From positions 1-30,942 of the forward strand of contig JBFFZG010000017.1 in the NCBI GenBank assembly GCA_041568735.1: a DNA stretch of 30,942 nucleotides. The letters run 5' to 3'. The position numbers and the translations under genes were made by a program. The notes beneath the pieces are model-generated. The model saw only the letters and a program-made list of their open reading frames with translations, did no database searches and was not told the origin of the DNA. The DNA is from WTJY01 sp041568735. GTDB lineage: Bacteria > Chloroflexota > Anaerolineae > Promineifilales > Promineifilaceae. Shown one piece after another: positions 23,440-30,521 of this stretch (position 1 is its first letter; each line of letters starts with the position of its first letter).

Positions 23440-24438
23440 TCAGCCGTCATCCCGGGCCTGCCAGGCGCGGAGAATGGCCGCCTCTTTTTCCGGGGTCAAT
23501 TTGTCCCGCATCGTTTCCCCCGGGCGCGCCCGGTGCCACTGCAGGGTATCGTGGATGGTTTGGCCCAGCGGCCGGCAGGTCAGCCCGGCGGCCGCGGCGC
23601 GGGAGCAGTCGATCAACATGAAACCGGCGAAGTCCGGCGCGGCCGGGATCCAGAGGGGCAGCTCCTGCCAGGGCTGCACTTCTTTGGCGAGCAGGAAGTC
23701 ATCCGGAAGCCAGTGCACGGCCGCCTCGCGGCCGGCCGCCGCCTGGCAGCCGCTGATGAGTGCTCCCATCGTCAGGGCGCCGGCCGGACTGTCCGCATTG
23801 TAGACGCCGGTGCCGCCGGCCGCGACCATGTCCAGGGTCCAGGCGGCCAGGTCCCGCCCGTCGATCATCTGAATCGGCGTTTCCGGTTCGCCGGGGGCGA
23901 GCACGGCGCCGCCCCGGTCGAACCGGGCCGGCCAGTAGGTAAAGCGGTCGGTCGGGTCGTGGGGTCCCACGATCAGGCCGGGTCGAATGATCAGCGACCG
24001 GCCGGGCAGGGCGGCTTCCACCGCCCGCTCGCAGAGCACTTTGAGCGGACCGTAGCTCTCGCCGGTGATTTCCTCGATCGTTTCATCGGCCATGGTCGCC
24101 GTCGGGCAGCTTTCGTCGATGCCGGGCTGCGCGAAATCGGCGTAGGCGGATATCGAGGAGATGAAGCAGTAGCGGTCGACCTGGCCGGCCAGCTTCCGGG
24201 CCGAGGCGCCGACCACCCGCGGAAAGTAGCCGCAGGTATCGATGACCGCATCCCAGGTCTGCCCGTCGAGCGCCGCCAGATCGCCGTCGCGATCGCCGAG
24301 CAGGTGGACCGCCTCGGGAAAGAGATGGGGGTTGGTGCGCCCGCGATGAAAGAGCGCGAGTTCGTGGCCGCGAGCCAGCGCTTCGACCGCCAGCGCCCGG
24401 CCGAGAAACTGGGTGCCGCCAAGGATCAATAGTTTCAT
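23440..24438 (-). CDS. NAD-dependent epimerase/dehydratase-like extended SDR
   Basis: A 332-residue extended SDR. The dinucleotide motif GGTQFLGR is at residues 7-14, SSISAY at 94-99, and the catalytic Tyr129-x3-Lys133 in SYGPLK. IIRPGLIVGPHDPTDRFTYWPAR and PIQMIDGRDLAAW match the subfamily of RNA-binding/epimerase-like proteins (CSP41-like in plastids, common in Actinobacteria and Chloroflexota) rather than classic UDP-galactose epimerases. Sugar-nucleotide or other substrate is unknown. The start at 24438 (MKLLILGG) is preferred over 24486. The first gene of a two-gene unit with the QueG-like protein. Confidence 0.93.
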   Translation of the reverse strand: MKLLILGGTQFLGRALAVEALARGHELALFHRGRTNPHLFPEAVHLLGDRDGDLAALDGQTWDAVIDTCGYFPRVVGASARKLAGQVDRYCFISSISAYADFAQPGIDESCPTATMADETIEEITGESYGPLKVLCERAVEAALPGRSLIIRPGLIVGPHDPTDRFTYWPARFDRGGAVLAPGEPETPIQMIDGRDLAAWTLDMVAAGGTGVYNADSPAGALTMGALISGCQAAAGREAAVHWLPDDFLLAKEVQPWQELPLWIPAAPDFAGFMLIDCSRAAAAGLTCRPLGQTIHDTLQWHRARPGETMRDKLTPEKEAAILRAWQARDDG

Positions 24439-24733
24439 GGTGTGGAACTCTTCCCGGGCCCGGCTCCGGCCGAACCCGGCCCTCATTATACGGGTTATTT
24501 CCCCAAACTCGATGCGAAGATTCCCATAGTTTCACCGAATTGCCTGGGGCCGCGCATTCGCCGCCGGCGATTCTTTCCTATTTTTTCGCGAATTTGGTAC
24601 ACTCATGCCGCGCGAATTCCGCGTCCGGGCGCGCAATCAACCGGAACGAGGCCGCCCCACGGCCGCCAGAACCGGCCGCGCCGGAGGCAGAGACCAGAAC
24701 GGCGAGAAGAACCCGATGTTGAAGGAACGATCG
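24439..24733. other. Divergent intergenic region with a perfect minus-strand -10 box
   Basis: The spacer between the epimerase-like gene and the small four-Cys gene carries TATAAT on the minus strand at 24485-24490, giving a leader of about 40 bases for the epimerase gene, though its -35 is poor. On the plus strand TTTCCT and TACACT near 24575-24604 form a weak 18-base-spaced pair that could serve the four-Cys gene. Confidence 0.4.
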
Positions 24734-24952
24734 ATGACTGAAGAGGATTACAAAGCGGCGCTGGAAAAAATCAAGAGCGGACTGGCCACCAAGGTGCGCA
24801 TCTTCGCCCCGGCCGACGCCTGCCCCGTTTGCACCGCCCTGGAAGGGGTATACGAATTTGGCGAAGTGCCCCCGCTGCCTCCGGAAGGGTGCTCCTGCAT
24901 CGACGGCCCTCGCGCGATGTACGCGCCAGTTTTGGATATGTACGGACCGTAG
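24734..24952 (+). CDS. Small four-cysteine, probably zinc-binding protein
   Basis: A 72-residue protein starting at ATG 24734 (GAAGGA eight bases upstream); ATG 24716 is an alternative adding six residues. An N-terminal helix (EEDYKAALEKIKSGLATKVRIF) precedes ADACPVCTALEGVYEFGEVPPLPPEGCSC, here positions 28-55, with Cys 30, 33, 53 and 55. This CPVC ... PPLPP ... CxC layout resembles the zinc-binding tail of phage SPP1 gp7/Mu F-type head proteins, where CPxCxxLDG ... PPxHPNCRC occurs, but no other phage gene is nearby. Function is unknown; it may be a small zinc-stabilised binding module. Confidence 0.75.
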   Translation: MTEEDYKAALEKIKSGLATKVRIFAPADACPVCTALEGVYEFGEVPPLPPEGCSCIDGPRAMYAPVLDMYGP

Positions 24953-24958
24953 GGGTGG

Positions 24959-25007
24959 AGTGAGCGGCGAGCAGTAAACCGTAAACAGTGATCAGTGAGC
25001 GGTGGGG
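24959..25007. repeat. Degenerate tandem heptamer repeat
   Basis: Seven consecutive seven-base units with no interruption: AGTGAGC, GGCGAGC, AGTAAAC, CGTAAAC, AGTGATC, AGTGAGC, GGTGGGG. The consensus is about AGTGAGC/AGTAAAC. It sits between the four-Cys gene and the HIT-like gene and is not coding. It resembles short tandemly repeated repetitive sequences known in cyanobacteria and other filamentous bacteria. Confidence 0.6.
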
Positions 25008-25052
25008 AGGTTGACGGCCTGCCCAAATCCGATTCGCGGATCCTTTTGTTTC

Positions 25053-25454
25053 ATGGCACAAATACTCATGCGGCTGGCTCGTTGGCGGGTCAGCCGTTTT
25101 GTTTTGGGGATTATTTTGGCCAGGATGCCTTTTTTACTGCCGGTTGAGCGCCTGTTGGAAACGGAGACGCTCGTCGCATTTCACCATCCCCGGCCGGCCT
25201 ACCGGTTCCATGTTTTACTGCTCCCCCGCACCCCGTTCGCCGGCCTGCTCGACATTCCCGCCGGCGACCCCTTTCCCGGCGACCTCGTGGCGGCCGTGCA
25301 GGTGCTGGTCACCCGGTTCGATCTCGGCCGGACCGGCTATCGGCTGATCGGCAACGGCGGGGACTATCAGGATGTACCCTACCTGCACTTTCACCTGATC
25401 GCCGATCAGCTGCCGGCCGGGAAAACCGATCCCGGCATCCCCCTTAAAGCCTGA
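25053..25454 (+). CDS. HIT-like (histidine triad) domain protein
   Basis: A 133-residue protein. A hydrophobic N-terminal stretch (FVLGIILARMPFLLP, 16-30) may touch the membrane. The HIT core contains FHVLLLPRTPFAGLLDIP and RLIGNGGDYQDVPYLHFHLIA. The triad, normally H-x-H-x-H, reads Y110-x-H112-x-H114, so the first His is Tyr while the other two are kept. Canonical HIT proteins hydrolyse nucleoside phosphoramidates and adenylates. The ATG at 25053 lacks a clear ribosome site; an ATG at 25068 is possible. Its last 11 bases overlap the end of the convergent metallo-beta-lactamase gene. Confidence 0.8.
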   Translation: MAQILMRLARWRVSRFVLGIILARMPFLLPVERLLETETLVAFHHPRPAYRFHVLLLPRTPFAGLLDIPAGDPFPGDLVAAVQVLVTRFDLGRTGYRLIGNGGDYQDVPYLHFHLIADQLPAGKTDPGIPLKA

Positions 25455-26322
25455 AAATTTCCTCTTCCCGGGCCAGCCGCGCCCCGGCCGCCCGCACCGC
25501 CGCCCGTTCGGGACCCTCCCGCAGGATCGGATTGGTGTGGTTCAGATGGGTCAGAATCAGGTCGAGCGGCAGGTGCCCCCAGCGCCGGAGGGTGTCGGGA
25601 ACGAGTGGGTGGGCCACTGGCGGCCGGCCACCCAGCTCGGCCGGGCTGTAAAAGGAAGCGTCTACCAGGGCGTGGTCGACCCCCGCCAGGACGGCTGCCG
25701 CGGCCGGCCAGTCCTCCCAGGTGTCGATATCCGGCAGATAGAGCAGGGATCGCTCCGGCCCGTCGACCCGAAAGGCCAAGGTGCCGCTGCCCCATTCATC
25801 CCGATGGGGAACAGCCAGGGGAGTGACCGCCAGACGGCCGGTCAGGGGGAGGGGCCGTCTGTCCGCCAGGGGCCGCAGATCGAGCTCGTCCAGCAGCGGC
25901 CGCCAGAGGACCATATCCCGCAGTTGGTCGAGCAGCGCCGGGGGGCCGTAGACCGGCAGCCGCCGGACGAACATCGCTTCCTGGCTCAGCTGGGGGAGCC
26001 CGCCGATGTGCCCCATGTGCGCGTGGGTCAGCAGAATGCCGTCGGGCTGCCGCAGCCGGCCGGGGCGGTCGGGGTGCGGGCCGAGCAGACCGGCCAGCCG
26101 GTTGAGCTGGTGCTTGATATCGGGGGTGGCGTCGACGAGAAAGACGGCCGTCTCCCCCTGCCGCCGGTCGACCAGGGCCAGGGAGGCCACCAGCCGGCCC
26201 TGGTCCGGCGCCTCCCAGGCCGGCCGGCAGTTGTCGCAGCGGCAGCCGGCGTGGGGCAGCCCCCCATCCTGCATGGTGCCCAGCACCACCGCGTAGACGC
26301 CGTCACCGGGCAGAGCGATCAC
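25444..26322 (-). CDS. PqqB-like metallo-beta-lactamase-fold hydrolase
   Basis: A 292-residue protein. Near the N-terminus LGTMQDGGLPHAGCRCDNC (Cys27, 29, 32) matches the start of PqqB-type proteins. The metal motif reads THAHMGHIGGL (His100, 102, 105) with Gly where HxHxDH enzymes have Asp, as in the PqqB-like branch. Later LLYLPDIDTWEDW and ILTHLNHTNPI supply further candidate ligands. No pqqA, pqqC, pqqD or pqqE is nearby, so a role in pyrroloquinoline quinone synthesis is not supported. Its start overlaps the stop of the dehydratase/aaRS-like chimera by four bases (ATGA), so the two are translationally coupled. The substrate is unknown. Confidence 0.9.
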   Translation of the reverse strand: MIALPGDGVYAVVLGTMQDGGLPHAGCRCDNCRPAWEAPDQGRLVASLALVDRRQGETAVFLVDATPDIKHQLNRLAGLLGPHPDRPGRLRQPDGILLTHAHMGHIGGLPQLSQEAMFVRRLPVYGPPALLDQLRDMVLWRPLLDELDLRPLADRRPLPLTGRLAVTPLAVPHRDEWGSGTLAFRVDGPERSLLYLPDIDTWEDWPAAAAVLAGVDHALVDASFYSPAELGGRPPVAHPLVPDTLRRWGHLPLDLILTHLNHTNPILREGPERAAVRAAGARLAREEEIFRL

Positions 26323-27476
26323 GACGGATTCTCCTCCGGCGACGGTTCGGCGGTCAGCCCATCCCAGCCGGCCGCCCGCAGCCGGCCGCTGTCGAAATGG
26401 GCGGCCGCAATGCCCTCCCAGGCCGGGCTGCCGCGCCAGGATTCCGGCAGGGGCCAGGGGATCACATTGGCCCGCCGCGTGCTCATCTTGGCGTATCCGT
26501 CCCGCCCGGGGACGTGATCGAGGAAAATCCCGCGGCGGCCGCTCTGCCGGACCCGGCTGACCATTTCCAGGCCGGCCACCAGCACCCAGTCGGCCGGCTT
26601 TTCACCCGGATCGGGGGCGAAAGAAGTCAGATGCGGGGCGTCGATCACCCGGCGTACGGTCTGTTCGAAGCGGGCGACCTGCGCCCCGCCGAGACCGGCC
26701 GCGGTCGGCCGCCAGAAAATATGAACCCGGTTGCCGCGCCGGGCGAATTTACGCAGGGTCAGCAGGGCGGTCAGGTGGCCGAGGTGAAAGACCGTCTGCG
26801 GCGAGAGCGCGGCCGTCCAGTAGAGGGTCATCTCGCCGCCATAGAGCGCTGCGCCGGCCCGATCGTCGAACCCCAGCGGGAACTCCACCGGGTCGAACAG
26901 ACCGACGGGTGGGGTCCACCAGCCGGCCGGCCGGATAAAAAGGGCGAAGCGGGTGAAATTGTCGTCCCGGTTGCCGGCAACCGCGGCGATCTGGTTGAGT
27001 CTCCGGGCGCGGCCGGCCGGCTCCGAGCAGATCGCCGCCGCCCGCGGCTCCTCAGCGGCCAGCCGGGCGGCCTCGGCGGAGGAGATCTCCTGCCGGGCGA
27101 TCAGTTGAATGCGCGGCGGCAGGGCGGCCAGCCAGCGGCTCACCTGGGGGACGATGGTGTCTTTGGTGTAGATGCGGTCGATATCGGCCAGCGATGCGGC
27201 GCGGCTGAAGAGAAAAAAGGCGAGGGGGAGCTCCAGCGTCGCCGCCTCATGCAGCAGGAAAAACCGGCTGAAATCGAAAATGACCCCCTGCTCCCGATTG
27301 AAGATCGGGACGACCGCCCCGCTGCCCGGCTCCTGGAGCACCCGCTCGTAGATGGCGCCGGCCGAGGGGCAGGCGACCAGGTCAGCCCCGCTCCAGCTGC
27401 CGAGCAGCACCTGGAAGCGGCGGGCCGCCTCGTGGGAAAAAGTCTGCTCGGGTCCGAGATAGAAGAGAGCGGTCAT
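26319..27476 (-). CDS. Prephenate dehydratase-like domain fused to a class I aaRS-like domain
   Basis: A 385-residue two-part protein. Residues 1-182 look like prephenate dehydratase: YLGPEQTFSHEAA at the start, AVVPIFNREQG (family: PIENSxxG), AEAARLAAEEPRAAAICS and the substrate-binding DDNFTRFALF (173-180). The usual SHPQ region reads TKDT, so activity is uncertain. Residues about 215-345 look like a compact class I aminoacyl-tRNA synthetase core of Tyr/Trp type: TLYWTAALSPQTVFHLGHLT with HLGH at 231-234, then TLRKFARRGNRVHIFW, and KMSTR at 330-334 in AKMSTRRANVI. No anticodon-binding domain follows. It lies 3 bases after the prephenate dehydrogenase gene and overlaps the PqqB-like gene. 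It could make an aromatic aminoacyl-adenylate or act as a sensor; this is inference. Confidence 0.82.
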   Translation of the reverse strand: MTALFYLGPEQTFSHEAARRFQVLLGSWSGADLVACPSAGAIYERVLQEPGSGAVVPIFNREQGVIFDFSRFFLLHEAATLELPLAFFLFSRAASLADIDRIYTKDTIVPQVSRWLAALPPRIQLIARQEISSAEAARLAAEEPRAAAICSEPAGRARRLNQIAAVAGNRDDNFTRFALFIRPAGWWTPPVGLFDPVEFPLGFDDRAGAALYGGEMTLYWTAALSPQTVFHLGHLTALLTLRKFARRGNRVHIFWRPTAAGLGGAQVARFEQTVRRVIDAPHLTSFAPDPGEKPADWVLVAGLEMVSRVRQSGRRGIFLDHVPGRDGYAKMSTRRANVIPWPLPESWRGSPAWEGIAAAHFDSGRLRAAGWDGLTAEPSPEENPS

Positions 27477-27479
27477 TGG

Positions 27480-28592
27480 CTAATTGCCTTCCGCAGCCGC
27501 CGCCGGAATGAAGCGGTGGCCGAGCACTTCGATGCGCCGGCGCAGCTCGACCAGGGTCTCGTCGTCGACCGCGTCGTAGCCGATGTCGAAGCGAATGTCG
27601 TTCGGGCCGAGCAGGTGGGAATCGATGGCGACCAGGTTCACGCCCAGCTCGTCAAACGGCCGCAGGATCTCCCGCAGCAGCCCCACCCGGTCGTTTTCGG
27701 CGAAAATCGTCACCGCCCGCCGGTTCAGATTGGCCAGCCGCTCCAGCGTGACAATCCCCTGCAGATTCATCCGGTTCATGTGGCTGTCGGTCAGACCGGG
27801 CAGATCGTAAAACGAGGCGAAATTTTCCGCCAGCTCCTCGACGTCGAGCTGCCCCACCTCGGCCAGGTTGTCGACGAGGTGGTCGTAGATCTGCCGCCCC
27901 TTGGGCTGCTGCAGCAGCCGCCAGATAATCGAGGCCGACAGGGCCGGGTTCTGCACCAGGACCCGCCAGAAGCTCAGGTAAAACAGCTTGAAGTTGGCCG
28001 TGGCGGCGCTGCTCAGCAGGTCGAGATCGACGCCGAGCTGGCTGAAAACGGTCGAGACGACCCGCAGGGTCAGGTGGGGCACCAGCTGGAGAACCGCCAT
28101 CAACTCGTCGTGCTCCTCCAGCGAGTCGACCCACTTGAGGTTCATCTGGGCCTGGGTGTAGAGGTCGACCGCCAGCCCTTCGGCCCGGCCGGCCTGCCGG
28201 CCGTAGGGGATCAGGAGGACGTTTTGATTCTTCCATGGCTGGTCCGCCTTGCAGAGGGGGTGGGTGGCGCAGAGGCTCGCTCCCTGCTCGGCCAGCGCCG
28301 TCAGCGGCTCCCGCAGCAGCCCCTTGATCGTGCTGTTCTCGAGAATGACGAAGCGGCCGGCATCGGGCCGATCGGCGATCTGGGCCAGGATCGCGGCGAC
28401 CGTTTCCAGGGGAAAAACCGAGATGTAGAGTGTCGAACAGCGATCCAGCAGCGCCTCGAGGGAGAGGCCGTCCGGCGCCTGCGGGTCGCAGATCACCGTT
28501 TCGTAGCCGAGCTCGCGAAAATAACGGCCGGCTACCTGCCCCATCGCGCCCGCGCCGCCGATCATGCCGATCTGTCTGTCTGATTGCGCCAT
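27480..28592 (-). CDS. tyrA: Prephenate dehydrogenase with C-terminal ACT domain
   Basis: The 370-residue product would oxidatively decarboxylate prephenate to 4-hydroxyphenylpyruvate for tyrosine synthesis. An N-terminal Rossmann fold shows IGMIGGAGAMGQVAGRYF (8-25), then FVILENSTIKGLL and the active-site-type ATHPLCKADQPWKNQNVLLIP (109-129) with His111. The middle helical domain is typical (LQLVPHLTLRVVSTVFSQLG). Residues about 290-360 form an ACT domain (AVTIFAENDRVGLLREIL), a likely allosteric tyrosine/phenylalanine site. ACGGAG precedes the ATG. It is the first gene of a unit with the dehydratase/aaRS-like chimera and PqqB-like hydrolase. Confidence 0.92.
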   Translation of the reverse strand: MAQSDRQIGMIGGAGAMGQVAGRYFRELGYETVICDPQAPDGLSLEALLDRCSTLYISVFPLETVAAILAQIADRPDAGRFVILENSTIKGLLREPLTALAEQGASLCATHPLCKADQPWKNQNVLLIPYGRQAGRAEGLAVDLYTQAQMNLKWVDSLEEHDELMAVLQLVPHLTLRVVSTVFSQLGVDLDLLSSAATANFKLFYLSFWRVLVQNPALSASIIWRLLQQPKGRQIYDHLVDNLAEVGQLDVEELAENFASFYDLPGLTDSHMNRMNLQGIVTLERLANLNRRAVTIFAENDRVGLLREILRPFDELGVNLVAIDSHLLGPNDIRFDIGYDAVDDETLVELRRRIEVLGHRFIPAAAAEGN

Positions 28593-28624
28593 ACTCCGTG
28601 CCCGTGTTTCGTTGGCTGGCTTCC

Positions 28625-28653
28625 ATTATAACCGGGGCGGCGGCGAAGAAGTA
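28625..28653 (-). promoter_or_regulatory. Candidate promoter of the tyrA unit
   Basis: On the minus strand a perfect TATAAT (28625-28630) lies 33 bases before the tyrA ATG. A poor TACTTC sits 17 bases upstream as the -35. Initiation near 28618 would give a leader of about 25 bases, leaving no room for attenuation. Confidence 0.5.
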
Positions 28654-28948
28654 GGGCGTGCGCGGCCGCCCCGGATCGATAAAAATGGGGTGTGCCCGCC
28701 GGGAAATACACCCGGGAAACGTGCAGCCGGTCAACCTCGATGGCGGCCCGCGCTCCCTCCAGGACGAGGGGCCCTTTATTGTCATCAGCCCTCCTGCCCA
28801 GAAAGGGGGTTGCGCGTTCAGGGATGGCGGCTTTTCGGCTGCCGGGCGGAAAGCCGACCCACCGGCACGATAGGCGATCCACCCAGGGGAAGAAGTGATC
28901 CAGATCATCCGATTGCCGCGATGAAATATATAAAGGAGAGGCGGCTGA

Positions 28949-28999
28949 ATGGCGGAGCTGACCTTTTTCACGACTTATTCGACCTTTTTTCACTTGTAA
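28949..28999 (+). CDS. Possible short Phe-rich leader peptide
   Basis: ATG at 28949 is preceded at ideal spacing by AAGGAGAG (28933-28940) and opens a 16-residue peptide MAELTFFTTYSTFFHL before TAA. Four Phe, four Thr, one Tyr and one His give it an aromatic bias like amino acid attenuation leaders. It faces the lipoprotein gene, not the aromatic operon, and no attenuator pair was identified. It may be chance. Confidence 0.3.
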   Translation: MAELTFFTTYSTFFHL

Positions 29000-29105
29000 C
29001 CGCCCGATTTCCGGCGCATACTGAAATGAGAAGGGGCTGGATTCTGCGGTGCGCCACGGCCGGTCACCCGCCGGTGAGCCGGCCTGTGGGGGAGGAAAAG
29101 GGGAA

Positions 29106-30170
29106 ATGACCGGCCGGCCCGAGCCAGAAAGAAAGCGGTGGTGGAAGCGGGGAGGACTTCGGTGGGGATGGCTGGTCCTGCTCGTGCTGACCGGCTGCCT
29201 GCAGCCCCGCCCCCCGCAGCCGGTGACCCGCACCCCGGACCGCCCCGCCCCGCCGGTCATGTCGCCGCCGACCTCGACCCCACTGCCCACGCAGGCCGTC
29301 ACGCCTGCCGCTGCGGAAACGAGCACCCCGACGCCGGTCTCCCCGGCCCCCCCGACGCCGGTCAGCCCGGCCGCACCAACCCCTACCTCCCCGGCCGCAC
29401 CAACCGGGACGGCGCCGCCCCCGCCAACCCGTGCGGCTTCACCCATCCCGCCGGCCGCGGCCACCCCGGTCATCGACTATTTTCGCTCCAATATCAACCC
29501 GGCCGATCCAGGGGATACGATTACCCTCTCCTGGGCGACCCGCCATGGCTCGCAAACCATCCTCTACACGCTGATGGCCACCGGCCAGCTGGGGAGCTTC
29601 TGGGAGGTGCCGCCGGTGGGGACGATGACCTTTGCCATTCCCGAGACAAGCCGCAACGGGGTTTCTTTTCTCCTCGTCTCAGCCGCCGGGGACGCCGTCA
29701 ACAGCGTCTCCCTGACCGTCGTGCTGACCTGCCCGGACGTCTGGTTTTTCACTCCCGCGCCCGACGGCTGCCCCGGCACCCCGCCGCTCGCTTCCGCGGG
29801 TGCCTACCAGCCGTTTGAGCGGGGCCAGATGGTCTGGGTCGAGGCCACCGGCCAGATCGTCGTCCTCTTTAACGGGCCGCCCACCCGCTGGCGGGCTTTC
29901 CAGGATTCGTGGCGGGAAGGGGATCCGGTCGACGATCCCAGCCTGACCCCGCCGGCCGGCCTGTTCCAGCCGCGCCGCGGCTTCGGGCTCGTCTGGCGGC
30001 GGGAAACCGGGCTGCGTGACGACATCGGCTGGGCTACGGTCCCGGAAAGCGGCTTCCAGACGGTCTGGCAGCGGGATTCGCGCCCCAAGTACAACGAATT
30101 TTACCTGCGCGCTCCGGACGGCCGCGTCTGGCATCTGCTGGCTGAAGGGAGCGGCTGGCGCGTCAAGTGA
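29106..30170 (+). CDS. Secreted lipoprotein with Thr/Pro-rich linker
   Basis: A 354-residue protein. The ATG at 29106 has GGAGGAAAAGGGGAA upstream. A basic n-region (ERKRWWKRGGLRWG) and WLVLLVLTGC lipobox mark it as a lipoprotein. Residues about 35-115 form a low-complexity Pro/Thr/Ala linker with repeated TPVSPAAP/TPTSPAAP units. A beta-rich domain follows (VIDYFRSNINPADPGDTITLSW). The C-terminal part, GQMVWVEATGQIVVLFN ... FQPRRGFGLVWRRETGLRDDIGWATVPE, matches a surface domain recurrent in Anaerolineae-type lipoproteins. The likely location is the cell surface, held away from the membrane by the linker. The ligand is unknown and it stands alone. Confidence 0.88.
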   Translation: MTGRPEPERKRWWKRGGLRWGWLVLLVLTGCLQPRPPQPVTRTPDRPAPPVMSPPTSTPLPTQAVTPAAAETSTPTPVSPAPPTPVSPAAPTPTSPAAPTGTAPPPPTRAASPIPPAAATPVIDYFRSNINPADPGDTITLSWATRHGSQTILYTLMATGQLGSFWEVPPVGTMTFAIPETSRNGVSFLLVSAAGDAVNSVSLTVVLTCPDVWFFTPAPDGCPGTPPLASAGAYQPFERGQMVWVEATGQIVVLFNGPPTRWRAFQDSWREGDPVDDPSLTPPAGLFQPRRGFGLVWRRETGLRDDIGWATVPESGFQTVWQRDSRPKYNEFYLRAPDGRVWHLLAEGSGWRVK

Positions 30171-30521
30171 GCCTGTGTGAACTTTGTCCCATGATTTGTG
30201 GATAGGTGTCACTACTTCCCCTCTCCCCGGCCGGGGATAATGAACCGTGACGCAATCGATTGCAGGGTTTCTTCTCCCCCTGATCGGTTGTGAGTGGTTG
30301 TTGATCCTCTGTCTTCACGATGGATGGACTGTGGTTGTTGGCATGGCCGCCGGGTTCAAATCCGGCACCATGAGGTTCTCGTGACCTGTGATGGGGCTGT
30401 CGTTCGGTAGCAAACCGGGCGGCAGCCTCATTCCATTTCTGACCCGGAAATCGCCCCGGATGCCGCCGGTGCGACCCCCATGTTATAATTCCCGGCCAAA
30501 CAACAAGGAGACACCTGCGAA
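30171..30521. other. Intergenic region with two perfect palindromes
   Basis: No coding frame is convincing. The palindrome TCCCCGGCCGGGGA is at 30224-30237, 54 bases after the lipoprotein stop, and could be a weak terminator without U-tract. GCAATCGATTGC, a 12-base palindrome, is at 30252-30263. A T-arm-like GCCGG/CCGGC hairpin with GTTCAAAT loop occurs near 30349-30366. Confidence 0.45.
30482..30489 (+). promoter_or_regulatory. Extended -10 promoter of the P-type ATPase gene
   Basis: TGTTATAAT (TGn plus a perfect TATAAT at 30484-30489) forms an extended -10 element; the -35 region is poor, as such promoters tolerate. Initiation near 30496 leaves a leader of about 26 bases with AAGGAG before the ATG. 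Confidence 0.55.

Larger units (their letters stand above)
28593..29105. other. Intergenic region between tyrA unit and lipoprotein gene
   Basis: About 510 bases between divergent genes. It carries a perfect minus-strand TATAAT for tyrA (28625-28630) and, on the plus strand, a possible 16-codon Phe-rich peptide gene (28949-28999). A longer plus frame from 28921 to 29109 overlaps the next start in ATGA, but it has no ribosome site and no recognisable product. Confidence 0.45.

Noticed and set aside
25444..26322. Pyrroloquinoline quinone synthesis gene pqqB
   Set aside because: The fold branch fits, but no other pqq gene is nearby and PqqB-like hydrolases are widespread in other roles.
26397..28583. 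728-codon plus-strand open frame opposite the tyrA unit
   Set aside because: Its protein is rich in Gln, Asp, Arg and His with no fold or motif, and it mirrors well-supported genes on the other strand. A high-GC shadow.
30349..30375. tRNA-like 3' end with GTTCAAAT loop and ACCA
   Set aside because: The GCCGG/CCGGC arm leaves an eight-base loop rather than seven, and no matching acceptor, D or anticodon arms are found upstream. At most a decayed remnant.
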